Source: Myxococcus qinghaiensis | GTDB taxonomy: Bacteria; Myxococcota; Myxococcia; Myxococcales; Myxococcaceae | NCBI RefSeq assembly: GCF_024198215.1 | Contig: NZ_JAKCFA010000011.1 | Coordinates: forward strand, 62,001-126,000 | Direction: 5' to 3' | DNA length: 64,000 nt | Shown here: positions 26,519-36,600 of the stretch, piece after piece | Position numbering within the stretch: the stretch's first letter is position 1 | Layout of the letters: each line of letters opens with the position of its first letter | The notes under the pieces: generated by a model | Seen by the model: the letters and a program-made list of their open reading frames with translations, nothing else | Told to the model about the DNA's origin: nothing | Database searches by the model: none | Made by a program: the position numbers and the translations under genes

Positions 26519-27010
26519 CTACTTGGAGGCCAGCGGCTTGTCCGCCGAGTACTGCACCTCGGAGACCTTCTTCCCGTTCTCGGTGTAGGTCGCCTCGACG
26601 CCTTCGCGCTTCCCCTTCACCCAGGTCTGCTCCACCTTCTTGGCGCCGTTGGGGAAATACTCCACCCGCTGGCCGTGGTAGTCGTTGTTCTCGAACTGGG
26701 TTTCCCCGGTCTTCACGCCGTTGGCGTCATAGAAGGTCCAGTGACCCGAGCGGAAACCATCCTTGTACTGCCCCTCGGACTGCTTCTGACCGCTAGCCCA
26801 GAAGGCCACGTAGGGTCCATGCAGGGCGGGCTTCTGGGGAGTGGAGCCCGCCTTCACGCAGTAGACCCCCATGTCCTTGCTCACTCGGCTGCCCTTCTGC
26901 ACGGTTCCCGCAGGGCACTCGAGGCGAACTTCGCGACCGATGGCAGAGTCCTCAGCCAAGGCATGCGTTGCAAAAGCGGCGACACACAGCGCAGCAAAAC
27001 GATAACTCAT
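26519..27010 (-). CDS. Exported MORN/YwqK-like repeat protein
   Basis: The start is at MSYRFAALC, 163 aa, preceded by AAGGAG at good spacing; a longer in-frame start 16 codons upstream is weaker. A signal peptide ends near ALAED. Two Cys in the mature N-terminus (LECPAG, VYCVKAG) could form a disulfide. From about residue 60 there are four repeats of the pattern 'GxYxxYxxNGxKxxExxYxxGxxxG' (HGPYVAFWASGQK, SGHWTFYDANGVK, HGQRVEYFPNGAK, EGVEATYTENGKK), as in the YwqK/MORN_2 family. It is probably periplasmic or on the cell surface. Members of this family have no assigned enzyme activity. It is monocistronic, with terminators on both sides. Confidence 0.85.
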   Translation of the reverse strand: MSYRFAALCVAAFATHALAEDSAIGREVRLECPAGTVQKGSRVSKDMGVYCVKAGSTPQKPALHGPYVAFWASGQKQSEGQYKDGFRSGHWTFYDANGVKTGETQFENNDYHGQRVEYFPNGAKKVEQTWVKGKREGVEATYTENGKKVSEVQYSADKPLASK

Positions 27011-27131
27011 CGAGGTCTCCTTCTCTTCCGTCATCTGGCGCCAAGCGCCGTCACTCATTCAAACGGGGCTGGAGAGGCCTTATTCACGTCCCCTTCCCTG
27101 GCCCGAAATGATGAAGTTGGACATTCCAAAC

Positions 27132-27170
27132 GCACGAAGCCCCACCCTTGGGAAGGATGAGGCTCCGTGC
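27132..27170 (-). terminator. Hairpin terminator of the Cys-rich lipoprotein gene
   Basis: GCACGAAGCC and GGCTCCGTGC form a 10-base stem with one mismatch. The minus strand continues with GTTTGG. It sits 44 bases beyond the stop at 27214. Confidence 0.5.
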
Positions 27171-27213
27171 TCATTCTCGCCGCACAACCGACGAGAAGGT
27201 TACGCTCCGCGAC

Positions 27214-28143
27214 CTAGCGATTGAGCTGAGCGCAGATCTCGTTGCCATTGGTGAAGTACAGGCCAATGGACAGCGTCGTCGCCGTGGAACTGGGGCAGAA
27301 GCTCATGATGAACTCCGCGTTCTTGCCAGCATTCGACGTGGAGTATTCGGACGGACGAATAGACTTGGTGCCATCAAGCTCAGTGCCATCGACGCGCACA
27401 TAGAACAGGCCAGGGAGACCGCTGGCCTGGGCCGGGAAGGTCGCCGTGCCAGTCGCGGGCTGGTACGCGCGGACGCGGGCCTTCGCGGTCATGCCAGTGG
27501 TACCAGGTCCCGAGCCACAGAACGAGTCCTGGCCGAAGGAGACTTGGGTGATGTCGTAGATGATCGGACCGGTGTCGGAGATGGTCCAGATCGGCTGCTT
27601 GCCGCCCTGGGCAGGCGTGAAGTTCGCGCAGGTGGGCGCCGGAACCTCGGTGCAGGTACCGCTGCTGCAGAACTGGCCGTAGCTGCAGCTGCTCTGGCCG
27701 GTGCCCGTGCACGTCCCGCCCGTGGTGTCGTCCTCCTCGCACTGGCCGGACGCCGTGTCGCACACGCGACCGGTGCCACAGTCATCGTTCGAGTCGCACT
27801 TCGGCACGCAAACGGTATCCAGGTCGGAGCAGACCATGTCGGTCGTCTCGGAGTCCGCGCCGCCGTTGCAGAGCACGTCCGTGGAGCACTGGCAGATCCG
27901 CGTGTTGGCCTCGCTGCTCGTGCCGCCCAGGGGCGCGCACGTCTTCGCGGAGTCCGGACAGTCGGCGCCAACATCACACGTCGTCACACAGACACCCGCG
28001 TCCGGATGGCAGATCTCCGTGCCAGCGCACTCGTCGTTCGAGGTGCAGAGCGAGCTCCCCGGCTCGTCGTCACCGCAACCGGCCATCAAACCGCTCATCG
28101 CGCCCAGCGCCGTGAGCACCAGCATCATCTTGCGAAGCTGCAT
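27214..28143 (-). CDS. Cysteine-rich lipoprotein
   Basis: This 309-residue protein has a good ribosome site (GGAGGGA) before the ATG. The signal peptide ends in LMAGC, a clean lipobox, followed by GDDEPGSS. Residues about 30-165 carry more than 20 Cys in knots such as SNDECAGTEICHPDAGVC and SNDDCGTGRVCDTASGQC, a pattern common in myxobacterial surface lipoproteins and similar to Dickkopf-type Cys-rich modules. The C-terminal half (about 175-309) is a beta-rich domain with two further Cys pairs and no catalytic motif. The Asp at +3 after the lipid Cys does not reveal inner- or outer-membrane placement in this group. It is transcribed alone, from a promoter with a symmetric sequence over its -35. 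Confidence 0.88.
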   Translation of the reverse strand: MQLRKMMLVLTALGAMSGLMAGCGDDEPGSSLCTSNDECAGTEICHPDAGVCVTTCDVGADCPDSAKTCAPLGGTSSEANTRICQCSTDVLCNGGADSETTDMVCSDLDTVCVPKCDSNDDCGTGRVCDTASGQCEEDDTTGGTCTGTGQSSCSYGQFCSSGTCTEVPAPTCANFTPAQGGKQPIWTISDTGPIIYDITQVSFGQDSFCGSGPGTTGMTAKARVRAYQPATGTATFPAQASGLPGLFYVRVDGTELDGTKSIRPSEYSTSNAGKNAEFIMSFCPSSTATTLSIGLYFTNGNEICAQLNR

Positions 28144-28234
28144 GTTGAGAATCCCTCCGTGAGTCTGCTTGGAACGTCTCTCTGGGGGCCTCCGGCCACT
28201 GACTTCAGACCCCGACGTCCATGCGAGCGGCTCG

Positions 28235-28279
28235 GCTTTAGTCCCGCCCGTCCTGACGTGTCAACGAGTGTCGACACGT
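28235..28279 (-). promoter_or_regulatory. Candidate promoter and symmetric operator of the Cys-rich lipoprotein gene
   Basis: On the minus strand TTGACA (28259-28264) is 18 bases from TAAAGC (28235-28240). The -35 lies inside an inverted repeat ACGTGTC-N10-GACACGT (28256-28279), which also contains the perfect palindrome GTGTCGACAC (28268-28277). This suggests a dimeric regulator. Confidence 0.45.
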
Positions 28280-28342
28280 CCACCGACGCACTGCCCTCGC
28301 GGAAATTCAGCCCTCACGAAAGCGAACACTCACACGGGCCCA

Positions 28343-28364
28343 AGTGCGACCCACGTGTCGCACT
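28343..28364 (-). terminator. Hairpin downstream of gltJ
   Basis: AGTGCGAC and GTCGCACT form a perfect 8-base stem with a six-base loop. It can be extended by GGGCC/GGACCC pairing with a bulge. It is 25 bases past the gltJ stop, with no U-run, so the terminator role is inferred from position. Confidence 0.4.
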
Positions 28365-28388
28365 GGACCCGGAACCACCCTCGCCCGA

Positions 28389-30497
28389 TCAGAAGGTGAA
28401 CGGGAAGTCGATGGGCTCGCCCTGCTTCTTGTGACGAGGGAACGCCCAGCTCTTGATGAGCCCCGAGATGCAGCTCGCCATGTACGTGGTGCGGTACTCA
28501 TCCGTCTTGCAGGTGACGTTCGCCGTCTTGCCGCTCGTCTGGATGGTCCACCGCATCACCAGCTTGCCGCTCAACATCGGGTCCTTCTTCTTCTGCTCGT
28601 TCACGCACTTCACGATGGCGGGCTTGTTGTTCAGCACCACCTCCATGATGTCGGAACGCTGGAGCGTGTCGCGCACACCACCGCCCCCCGGCTCGGGAGG
28701 AATGTAGGCGGTGGGCCGCGTCTCGGTGGGCTTGGCCTCGGCCTTCGGCTTCTTCGTACCGAACAGCTCGTCGAAGTCGTCGTCGCCATCGCTCGCCGCG
28801 GGCCGCTCCGCACGCGCCACGGGCCGCTCCTCGGGCTCTTCCCTGCGGCCCGAAGACGAGGAACCACTCGGCTTGCGAGGTGTTGACGGACGCTCCACCT
28901 TCGCCACGGCGGAGTCGAGCGGCTTCGCCGCTTCCACCGGAGGCGTGGCCACCACCGGCGCCTGCGCGACGACCGCGGGCGGGGGTGTCGCCACGGGCTG
29001 CGTCGGCGCTCCAGCGGCCACCGCCGGGTTCGCCGCATCGGGCGTTCCAGCCGCGACCGGAGGAGGCGTGGCAATGCCAGCAGGAGCTCCCGCCACCACG
29101 GCGGGAGGCATCTGCACGGGCGCGGCCACGGGCGGAGGATTCACGGGAGCCGCGACAGGCGGAGGCGCCGCCGCGACAGGCGGCGCGGCCACCGGCGTCG
29201 TCGGAGTCTCGACCTTGCTGTCACCCTTCATGGTGAACGCCAGGACACCACCGCCAAGCCCCAGCACCCCGATGGCGATACCCACCATCAGGCCCATCCG
29301 GTTCTTGCCGCCCTGCGCGGAAGCGCCACCCTGCTGCGCATACGTGGGCGCATAGCCCTGGGGCGGATACTGCGCGGGACCAGGCTGCGCATAGTGCGCG
29401 GGCTGCTGCTGCCCATACGGCATCTGCGCGGGCTGGCCATAGCCCGCCATGGGCTGCTGGGGATGCGGATACGGCTGCTGGGCCTGAGGCTGCGTCATCT
29501 GCGCGGCCATGGCCGCGCTCGCCCCCATCAGCGACGGAGAAGACACCGGCTCCGGGGGAGGCATGGGCACATCGAGCAGGCGCGACTGGGACACGGGCTC
29601 GCGGCCCAGCGGAGGCGCGGGCGTCGGCGGAGGCTTGGAGAACGCGTCATTCTCCTCCTTCACCAGCGAGGCCAAGACGCTGGCAGCGGAGGGCTTCCAT
29701 CCCGCCGGCGCCTCGTGGGAGGCAGACGCAGGGGGCGAGCTGTCGTTCTTGGACGCCTTGCCCGCGCTGAACGCGGACTGCACCGGCCCGGACTGAACCG
29801 TGGGCGAAGTGCCCGACACCGGCTCCGGCGCGACGATGGTCGGCTTCGACGGACGCGGGGCGAGCACCGACGCCAGCTCCGCCGTCTCCGAGAGGGGAAT
29901 CCAGTCGCTGAAGCCGGAGCGCCAGCAGAGGCTGTCGGGCCCCACCTCGCCGCGGTCCCAGGCGTCCTTTACCTTCTCGACAGAGAGCGGTCCCACCTGC
30001 TTCTCGTCGATGGCCACATACCAGTCGTGCGAAGAGGCCTGGGGCTTCGCCTCCTCCTTGTCGGGCTCGTCCTCGGCCTCGGCCAGCTTGCGCACGTTCT
30101 CCGCCGTGGCGTCGCGCGCCGCGGCCTCTCCGAGGGCCTCGCCCGTCGGAATCTTGTGCGTGCCGGAGCTGAGGACCTGGTCGAACACGGCTCCAATCTC
30201 GTCCTCCTCCACGTCGGTGAAGAGCCCGCCCTCCGGCGGAGTCCCCAGCGTGGCGGGCAGCGAGGAGGACGATGACGACTCGGCCTCCTTGCTCGGAGTG
30301 CTCGCGCCGTTCGAGGCGGAGGCAGGGGCGGAAGAAGTCGCGGGCTCCGACGGGGAATCCTTCCCCGCCGCAGCGCCCGCTGGGCGCACGGTGATGTTGT
30401 GGCCGCACTTCTTGCAACGAACCTTGACCCCCTTGGGGCCCACTTTGTCGTCGCTGATCATGTACTGCGCGCGGCAGCTGTCACAGACGAAACGCAT
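28389..30497 (-). CDS. gltJ: Gliding motility protein GltJ (AgmX): zinc ribbon, GYF domain, TonB-like C-terminus
   Basis: The start is placed at MRFVCDSC (702 aa); 24 upstream in-frame residues lack family character. Cys5-x2-Cys8 and Cys28-x2-Cys31 form an MJ0042-type zinc ribbon. A GYF-like domain (about 160-215) has HDWYVAIDEKQVGPLS and a W-R-SGFSDWIPL motif. A long Pro/Gln/Ala-rich linker leads to one membrane segment (GLMVGIAIGVLGLGGGVLAF), a second Pro/Ala-rich stretch, and a final domain of about 95 residues with paired Cys, the 'AgmX/PglI C-terminal' TonB-like fold. The zinc ribbon and GYF side is cytoplasmic and the TonB-like end periplasmic. In M. xanthus the GltJ zinc ribbon is reported to bind the polarity GTPase MglA. 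It is the last gene of the motility operon, 136 bases after gltI. Confidence 0.95.
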   Translation of the reverse strand: MRFVCDSCRAQYMISDDKVGPKGVKVRCKKCGHNITVRPAGAAAGKDSPSEPATSSAPASASNGASTPSKEAESSSSSSLPATLGTPPEGGLFTDVEEDEIGAVFDQVLSSGTHKIPTGEALGEAAARDATAENVRKLAEAEDEPDKEEAKPQASSHDWYVAIDEKQVGPLSVEKVKDAWDRGEVGPDSLCWRSGFSDWIPLSETAELASVLAPRPSKPTIVAPEPVSGTSPTVQSGPVQSAFSAGKASKNDSSPPASASHEAPAGWKPSAASVLASLVKEENDAFSKPPPTPAPPLGREPVSQSRLLDVPMPPPEPVSSPSLMGASAAMAAQMTQPQAQQPYPHPQQPMAGYGQPAQMPYGQQQPAHYAQPGPAQYPPQGYAPTYAQQGGASAQGGKNRMGLMVGIAIGVLGLGGGVLAFTMKGDSKVETPTTPVAAPPVAAAPPPVAAPVNPPPVAAPVQMPPAVVAGAPAGIATPPPVAAGTPDAANPAVAAGAPTQPVATPPPAVVAQAPVVATPPVEAAKPLDSAVAKVERPSTPRKPSGSSSSGRREEPEERPVARAERPAASDGDDDFDELFGTKKPKAEAKPTETRPTAYIPPEPGGGGVRDTLQRSDIMEVVLNNKPAIVKCVNEQKKKDPMLSGKLVMRWTIQTSGKTANVTCKTDEYRTTYMASCISGLIKSWAFPRHKKQGEPIDFPFTF

Positions 30498-30633
30498 CTC
30501 TTCCGCAAGCCTCGGAAATGACGGGAAAAATCCCGTCGGAATCGTAGAAGTGCCCACTGGAGGGGTCAAGGATCAGTGCCTTGACCGCCCGGTCGCTCAT
30601 CAACGCGTGAACCCTTCTCGGGGTTCTATCGTG

Positions 30634-33600
30634 CTATCGACGAACCTGCACCTCCACGTGTGTGCCAACAGCCACACGCAGGTTGTGAAGCTCCTCGGAC
30701 GTCGCGAAGACGAGCAACTCCTTGAGCTTGTTGCGAGGCGCCACCCGGAACGAGCTCCCCGTCTCCCCCTGGACCAGCCGGCGCACCGGCTCCATCTCCC
30801 CGGCGACGAAGAGGCCCGCACGTGATGCGGTGAGCTCCGCGCCCTCCAGGAACTGACGCACGGACTGAGGTGTCGCGGTGGGCAGCCAGGCACGCGCCGC
30901 CTTCGCGAGCGCCGCGCGGTCCACGTCGGTGAGGACCTTCTCCAGGGCGCGCCGCTCCATCTCCACGCCGTGGAGGGATTCGGCGACACGCACATTGCCC
31001 ACCACGAGGTTGAGGGCCGCCTGGAGGATGGCCTCCAGTCGCTCCGCGGGCACGTACTGCGCGAAGGCCAGCTCCGGACGGGCCAGCGCGAGGGCACGCC
31101 CCAGGAGGTAGTACACCTCCTTCTGTCCCTGCTCCGCGAAGTACTTGCCACCCACGCGGACGCAGGGCGGGTGCGTCTGGAGGAGCTCCACGTTGACCAG
31201 CGGCTCCGGGGCGGGCTCGTTGGAGCGCTTGGCCATGCGCTCACGCGTCGCCACGAGGAAGGGTGAGTACAGCTCCACGCCCTCCATGCCCAACAGGCGC
31301 GCCACGTAGCGGTAGTGGTGCACGTGGTACTCCTGCGCGCTGGCCACGTCGATGCGGTGCTTCTTGGGCACGAGCTGGTACTGCGTGAAGGGCACCGCGT
31401 ACAGGTGGCCCGCCTTCGCGAAGAGCAGTCCGAGCAGCTCCGCCAGGGGACCACGCGACTTCGGGTGGAACAGCTGGGTGTGCCACAGCTGGTCGTCCAC
31501 AGGCCGCTGCGCCACTTCCTTCTTCTTCGCGTAGGGCCCCAGCTTGGAGAGGATCTCCTTCTCGTCCTCCCCCGCTTCGCCCAGGAGCCCGGACGCGGCC
31601 TGTGCCGCGAGCCACGCCAGGTCGTAGTCCTTGCGCAGCGCCGCCAGCCGGACCAGCTGTCCGCACACCTTGCGCGCGTCCGTCGTGTGAGGCAGCGCGC
31701 GACGAAGCGCGGCGATGGCCTCTTCCTCCTTGCCGGGCATGTTGCCAGCGAGGTCCGCGAAGGCCTCCTGCACCACCGCGTCGTCCGGGAGCCCCTTGGC
31801 GGCCACGCCATAGGCGGCCACCGCGCCCTCCGGGTGCTTGAGCACCTGGTGGTACAGGTCACCCAGCGCGCGCCACAGCGCCATGCGTGCCACGTGCGTC
31901 TCCGGCGTCTTGGGCAGCCGGCCGAGCATCTTCGTGTAGTTCTCCTCCAGCTGCTTCCACTGGCGGGCACCGCCGAGCATCGCCTCCAGGGAGCTGAACG
32001 CCTCGACGAAGCGCGGGTCCAGGTCCAGGGCCGCGTTGAACGCCTGCGTCGCGCCCTCCACGTCCTTCAGGTCATCGCGGCGCAGCTCGCCCAGCGCGAA
32101 CCACACGCGCTTGGCCTTGTGCGGCTCCGAAGCGAGCGCGGGCAACGCCAGCATCCGCGCCAGCACATCCGCGGCCTTCTGGCCCTGCCGCGTCTCGCGC
32201 AGGAGCACGTACAGCTGGTCCATCACCTCCAGCGCGTCCGGCTGGACCTTGAGCGCGCCGGTGAAGGCGTCGATGGCCATGTACGGGTCATGCAGCTCGT
32301 CGCGGGAGATGCGGCCCAGGTCCAGGTACACCTTCGCCTTGGCGTCGTCCTCCAGCACACCGACGAGCTGCTGGCGCAGGTCGGCGGACTTCTCGAACTG
32401 GCCCGCCTTGTCCATCAACACGACGAGCGCGCGCAGCGTGGGCTCGTGGCCCGGGTCGATGGCGAGCGCCTTCTCGAAGTGGTTCTGCGCGCGGTCCACC
32501 TGGCCAAGCGCCGCGTGGATGTCACCGAGCTGCCAGTAGACCTCCACCACCTCCAGGTCCGTGAGCTCCTCGCGGTGGTGGATGAGGATGGTCTGGAACA
32601 CCTTGAGCGCGCCCTCGTAGCGGCGCGTCTGGACCAATAGGTTTCCGTAGCCCTCGAGCGCCGGCAGGTACGTCGCGTCACGCTCGTATGCCGTCTCGTA
32701 GCAGCTCAGGGCCTTGTCGCGGCGTCCCAGCTTCTCCGCCACGTAGCCCAGTCGGTAGAGCTGGCGGCACAGGTCCGCGGCGGTGGCCGCGTCCTTCTCC
32801 ACCATGGCCTTCTCCGACAGCTTGCGCGTGACGATGTCCAGCATCCGCTCGGCCGTCGCCCACTCCTCGTGGGCGATGTAGACGTCCGCCAGCGGGCGCG
32901 CGGCCTCGATGCTGTCCGGGATGTGCTTGAGCGCCTCTTCCCAGTAGCCCGTGGCCGTGTCGCGGTCCTCGCGCGTCTCCGCGTGGTAGCGCGCCACATC
33001 CAGCAGGGCGCGGCCCTTGGCGGCCGGGTCCTCGGTCTGCTCCGCCTCCTGGCGCAACGTCTGCTCGTAGCCGCTCCAGTCCTTCTCCTGCTCCTGGATG
33101 CCCTTGAGGGCGCGGATGCTGGGCAGGTGGCCCGCGTCGATGGCGATGGCCTGCTGATAGGCGCTCCGGGCGCTGCCCGAGTCCATCAGCATGTCCTCGT
33201 TGATCTTCCCCAGGCGGTAGAACAGCTCCACCGCGTCCTTCGACTGGCCGGCGAGCTCCGCTTCCTTCTGGAGCATCTCCAGCGCGAAGGGCCAGTTGCC
33301 GCTGCGCTCGTACAGATTGCCCAGGGCGTGCAGCGCGGGACGGCTCTCCGGGTCCGCGGCGAGCGCGGCGTGGTAGCTGTTGACCGCCCGGTCCACCACC
33401 TTGAGCGACTGGTACTGGACGTTGCCGATGTCCACGTACAGCTCGGCCTGCTCCTGCGGGCTGACGGCCAGGGAGAGCTGCCGCTCGTAGGCGTTGATGA
33501 GGTCTTCCCAGCGCGCCTGCGCCCGGCGCAGCCGGATGAGGACCTTGATGGCCTGGACGTTCTGCGGGTCGATGGAGAGCACACCCTCCACGCACACGTC

Positions 33601-36600
33601 CGCGTTGGCCGGGTTCTGGTACTTGTCCTCCCAGATGCTGGCACTGCGGAACAGGACGCGGACCTTCTCGCGCCAGTCCTCGCTCAGCTCCAGCATCCGC
33701 TCGTAGATGGCGAGCAGGTCCGCGGGCTGGTCCAGCTTGGTGTGCAGCCGCTCCAGCGACTCCAGCGCCTCGCGGTTGACCGGGTCCAGCTCCAGCGCCT
33801 GCCGGTAGGCGGCGACGGCGGAGTCGTCATCGGAGAGGTCTCTCTCGAAGACACCGGCGACCTCCACCTGGATGCGCGCGCGCTCCTCGGCCGTGTCCGC
33901 CAGGTCGCGGGCACGCAGGAGCGCCATCGCCACGTCTCGCCACGCGCGCTGCCGCCGGTACAGCGCGATGAGCACACCGAGCGTCTCCGCGTCCGGCTCC
34001 AGCTCCAGGGCGCGCAGGAGCGCACTGGCGGCCTCCGACGGGTCCTCCAGCTTCTCGTCCCAGACGCGCGCAATCTCCTTCAGGATGCCCTTGCGCTGCT
34101 CGATGGAACCGGCGGCCTCGAGCTTCTGCTCCAGCGCCACCACGTACTCGCGCTCCTGGCCGCGACGGTGGAAGACAGCGGCCAGTCCGTCCAGCGCGGT
34201 GGCGTTGGTCGGGTCGAACTCGAGAATCTTCCGGAACGCGGCCTCCGCGGCCTGCGGGTCGTCCAGGCGCGTGTCATGGACGCGCGCGAGCGTGGCGTAG
34301 AGCCGCTCCGCGAGCGGGCCGCGAGGCAGCTCGTCCGCAACCTCTTCGAAGACGGCGGCCAGCTCCTCGTGGCTGCCCGTCTCGTCCGCCAGGCGCTCCA
34401 CTTCCTCGCGCAGCGAGTCGTCCGAGGCATCGAGCTGCAACGCGCGGCACAGCGCCAGGAAGGCCACATCCTTCTGTCCCAGCCGCTCTTCCTGCACCCG
34501 GGCCAGCTCGCGCAGCGCGGCCATCTTCTCTTCGTCCGTGACGAAGTGGGGCATGTAGCGGTCGACCGCCGTCGCGTAGGCGCGCCAGTCGTTGTACGTG
34601 CGGTACAGGTCGCACACCCGCTCGTAGGCCGTGCGGTTCGACGGGTCCAGCTCCAGCAACTTCTCCAGGGCCCCCGAGGACTGCTCGGGCTTGCCACCCG
34701 GCCCTGCCCACAGGTCCGCCACCTCGACGTACGTGGCGACGGCCTGCTCACGCTCCTCGGCGCCCAGGTGCACCTGCACCTTGAGCTCCAGCGCGCGGAC
34801 CGCGTCGTTCCACGCGCGCAGGGAGACGAAGAGCGCGTGCACCCGGACGAGTTCCTGCACCTGGTGCGGCTCCACCTCGAGCGCGCGGCGCGCGGCGTCC
34901 AGCGACTCCTCGCGACGGCCCATGCCGGCCAGCACTTCCGCCAGGCGCAGGCGCAGCGCCTTCACGCCCTCGCTGTTCTCCTGGAGGGGGATGAGCCGGC
35001 GCAGCACGCCGACGAGCTCCTCGCGCTGCTCCGTCTCGTCGTACAGCTCTCGCAGCGTGTCGAGCACCGCGCGATTGCGCGCATCCCGGTCCAACGCCGC
35101 CTTGAAGTACGGCACGGCCGCATCGGGCTGCTTGAGCAGCCGGTACACCACGCGCCCCAGCCGCTCGTTGAGGCGCACCACCTCGCGAGGGTCCAGCGTC
35201 ATCGCCAGACGTCCCTCGAGCAGCTCGCGCAGGTCCTGCGGCCGGTCCGCGCGCTCGTACAGCGACTCCAGCGCGGAGAAGGCCTGCTCGTTGCGCGCGT
35301 TCTTCGCCAGCAGCTCGCGGTACAGCTCGATAGAGCCGCCCAAATCCGAGAGCCCCTCGGCGGACACCTGCGCCATCTTCGCCAGGACGCGGTCTCGCTC
35401 CGGCCCCACGACCTTGTCGGCCTGGAGCTTGAGGATGGCGTAGAGCTTCTCCGACGCCGAGGCGCCCTCGTAGATGCTCTCCAGCAGTCGCGCGGAGGCC
35501 AGGTGACCGGGCTCCAGCTTGAGGATGGCCTCGTACGCCCCCGCCGCGCGGTCCGGACTGTCCAGCCGCTCCTGGTAGAGCTGCCCCAGGCGGAACAGGT
35601 AGCCCACGCGCTCCACCTGCTCGGTGGACGTGGAGACCAGCGCCTCCAGGATGCCCGCAAGCTCCGGCCACGCCTGCAGCTCCATGTACAGGCGGTCCAA
35701 CGCCACCAGCGCCCGTCCCTGAACCGCGACGTGCAGCGTGCGCGCCCGCTCGTAGTACGACACCGCGCGGTCGGAGTCGCGCAGCTTCGACTCCAGCAAC
35801 TGGCCCAGCTTCAAGCACACCTGAGCGGCGTCAGCGGCCTCGGCCACGCGAGGCAGGGCCTCCTCGTACGCGGCGACCAGTTCGTCATAGCTGTCGGACG
35901 CGTCCGTCGCGTTCTCCAGACGCCGGCGCACCTCGCCGTCGTTCGGGTCCTCCTTGAAGGCGCGGAAGAGGGCCAGGAACGTCAGCTCCACTTCGCCCTG
36001 CGACTCACGCAGCGTAGCCAGCTCGCCCAGCAGCGCCTTGCGCTCGAACGAGTCCGCGGACACGCCCACGCGCGTTTCGATGACCTGCGCCAGCCGGGGC
36101 ACGTCGCCGCTCGCGCGGAAGGCCCGCAGCAGGGTCTCCACGGCGAGCAGGTTCTGCGGCTCGCGCGTCACCAGGCCTTCCATCCGGCCCACCGCGCCGG
36201 GATGGTTGGGCTGCACCGTCAGCACCTCGCCGTACAGCGCCAGCGCGCCCGTCCTGTCCAACAGTCGCGTCTCGCGCACCGTGGCCAGCCGGAACTTCAG
36301 CTCCAGCCCCGCCTCCGGTGGCATCAGCGCGATGCGGCGGGCCAGCACGTCCGCCAGCTCCGGCCAGCGCTCCTGCTTCTGGCAGAGCGCCTCCATCCGC
36401 TCCAGCGCGGCCATGTCGTCCGGCTTGATTTCCAGCAGTCGCCGGAACGTCGCCAACGCACCGAGCGCGTCTTGGAGCTGCTCCTCCTGCAGATGTCCAA
36501 TCTGGAAGAGCACCGCCGCGCGGCGGGCCGGCTCCTCGGCCACGGCGAGCTGACGGCGCAGCACCTCCAGCAGCTCCGTCGGCTTGCCCTGCGAGGCCAC

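Noticed and set aside
27148..28434. A 428-codon plus-strand frame opposite the Cys-rich lipoprotein
   Set aside because: The minus strand has a ribosome site, lipobox and Cys-knot pattern; the plus frame does not.
28880..29240. GC-rich repetitive DNA in the gltJ linker, considered as a possible repeat array or CRISPR
   Set aside because: The repeats are imperfect, have no spacers and encode the Pro/Ala-rich GltJ linker in frame.
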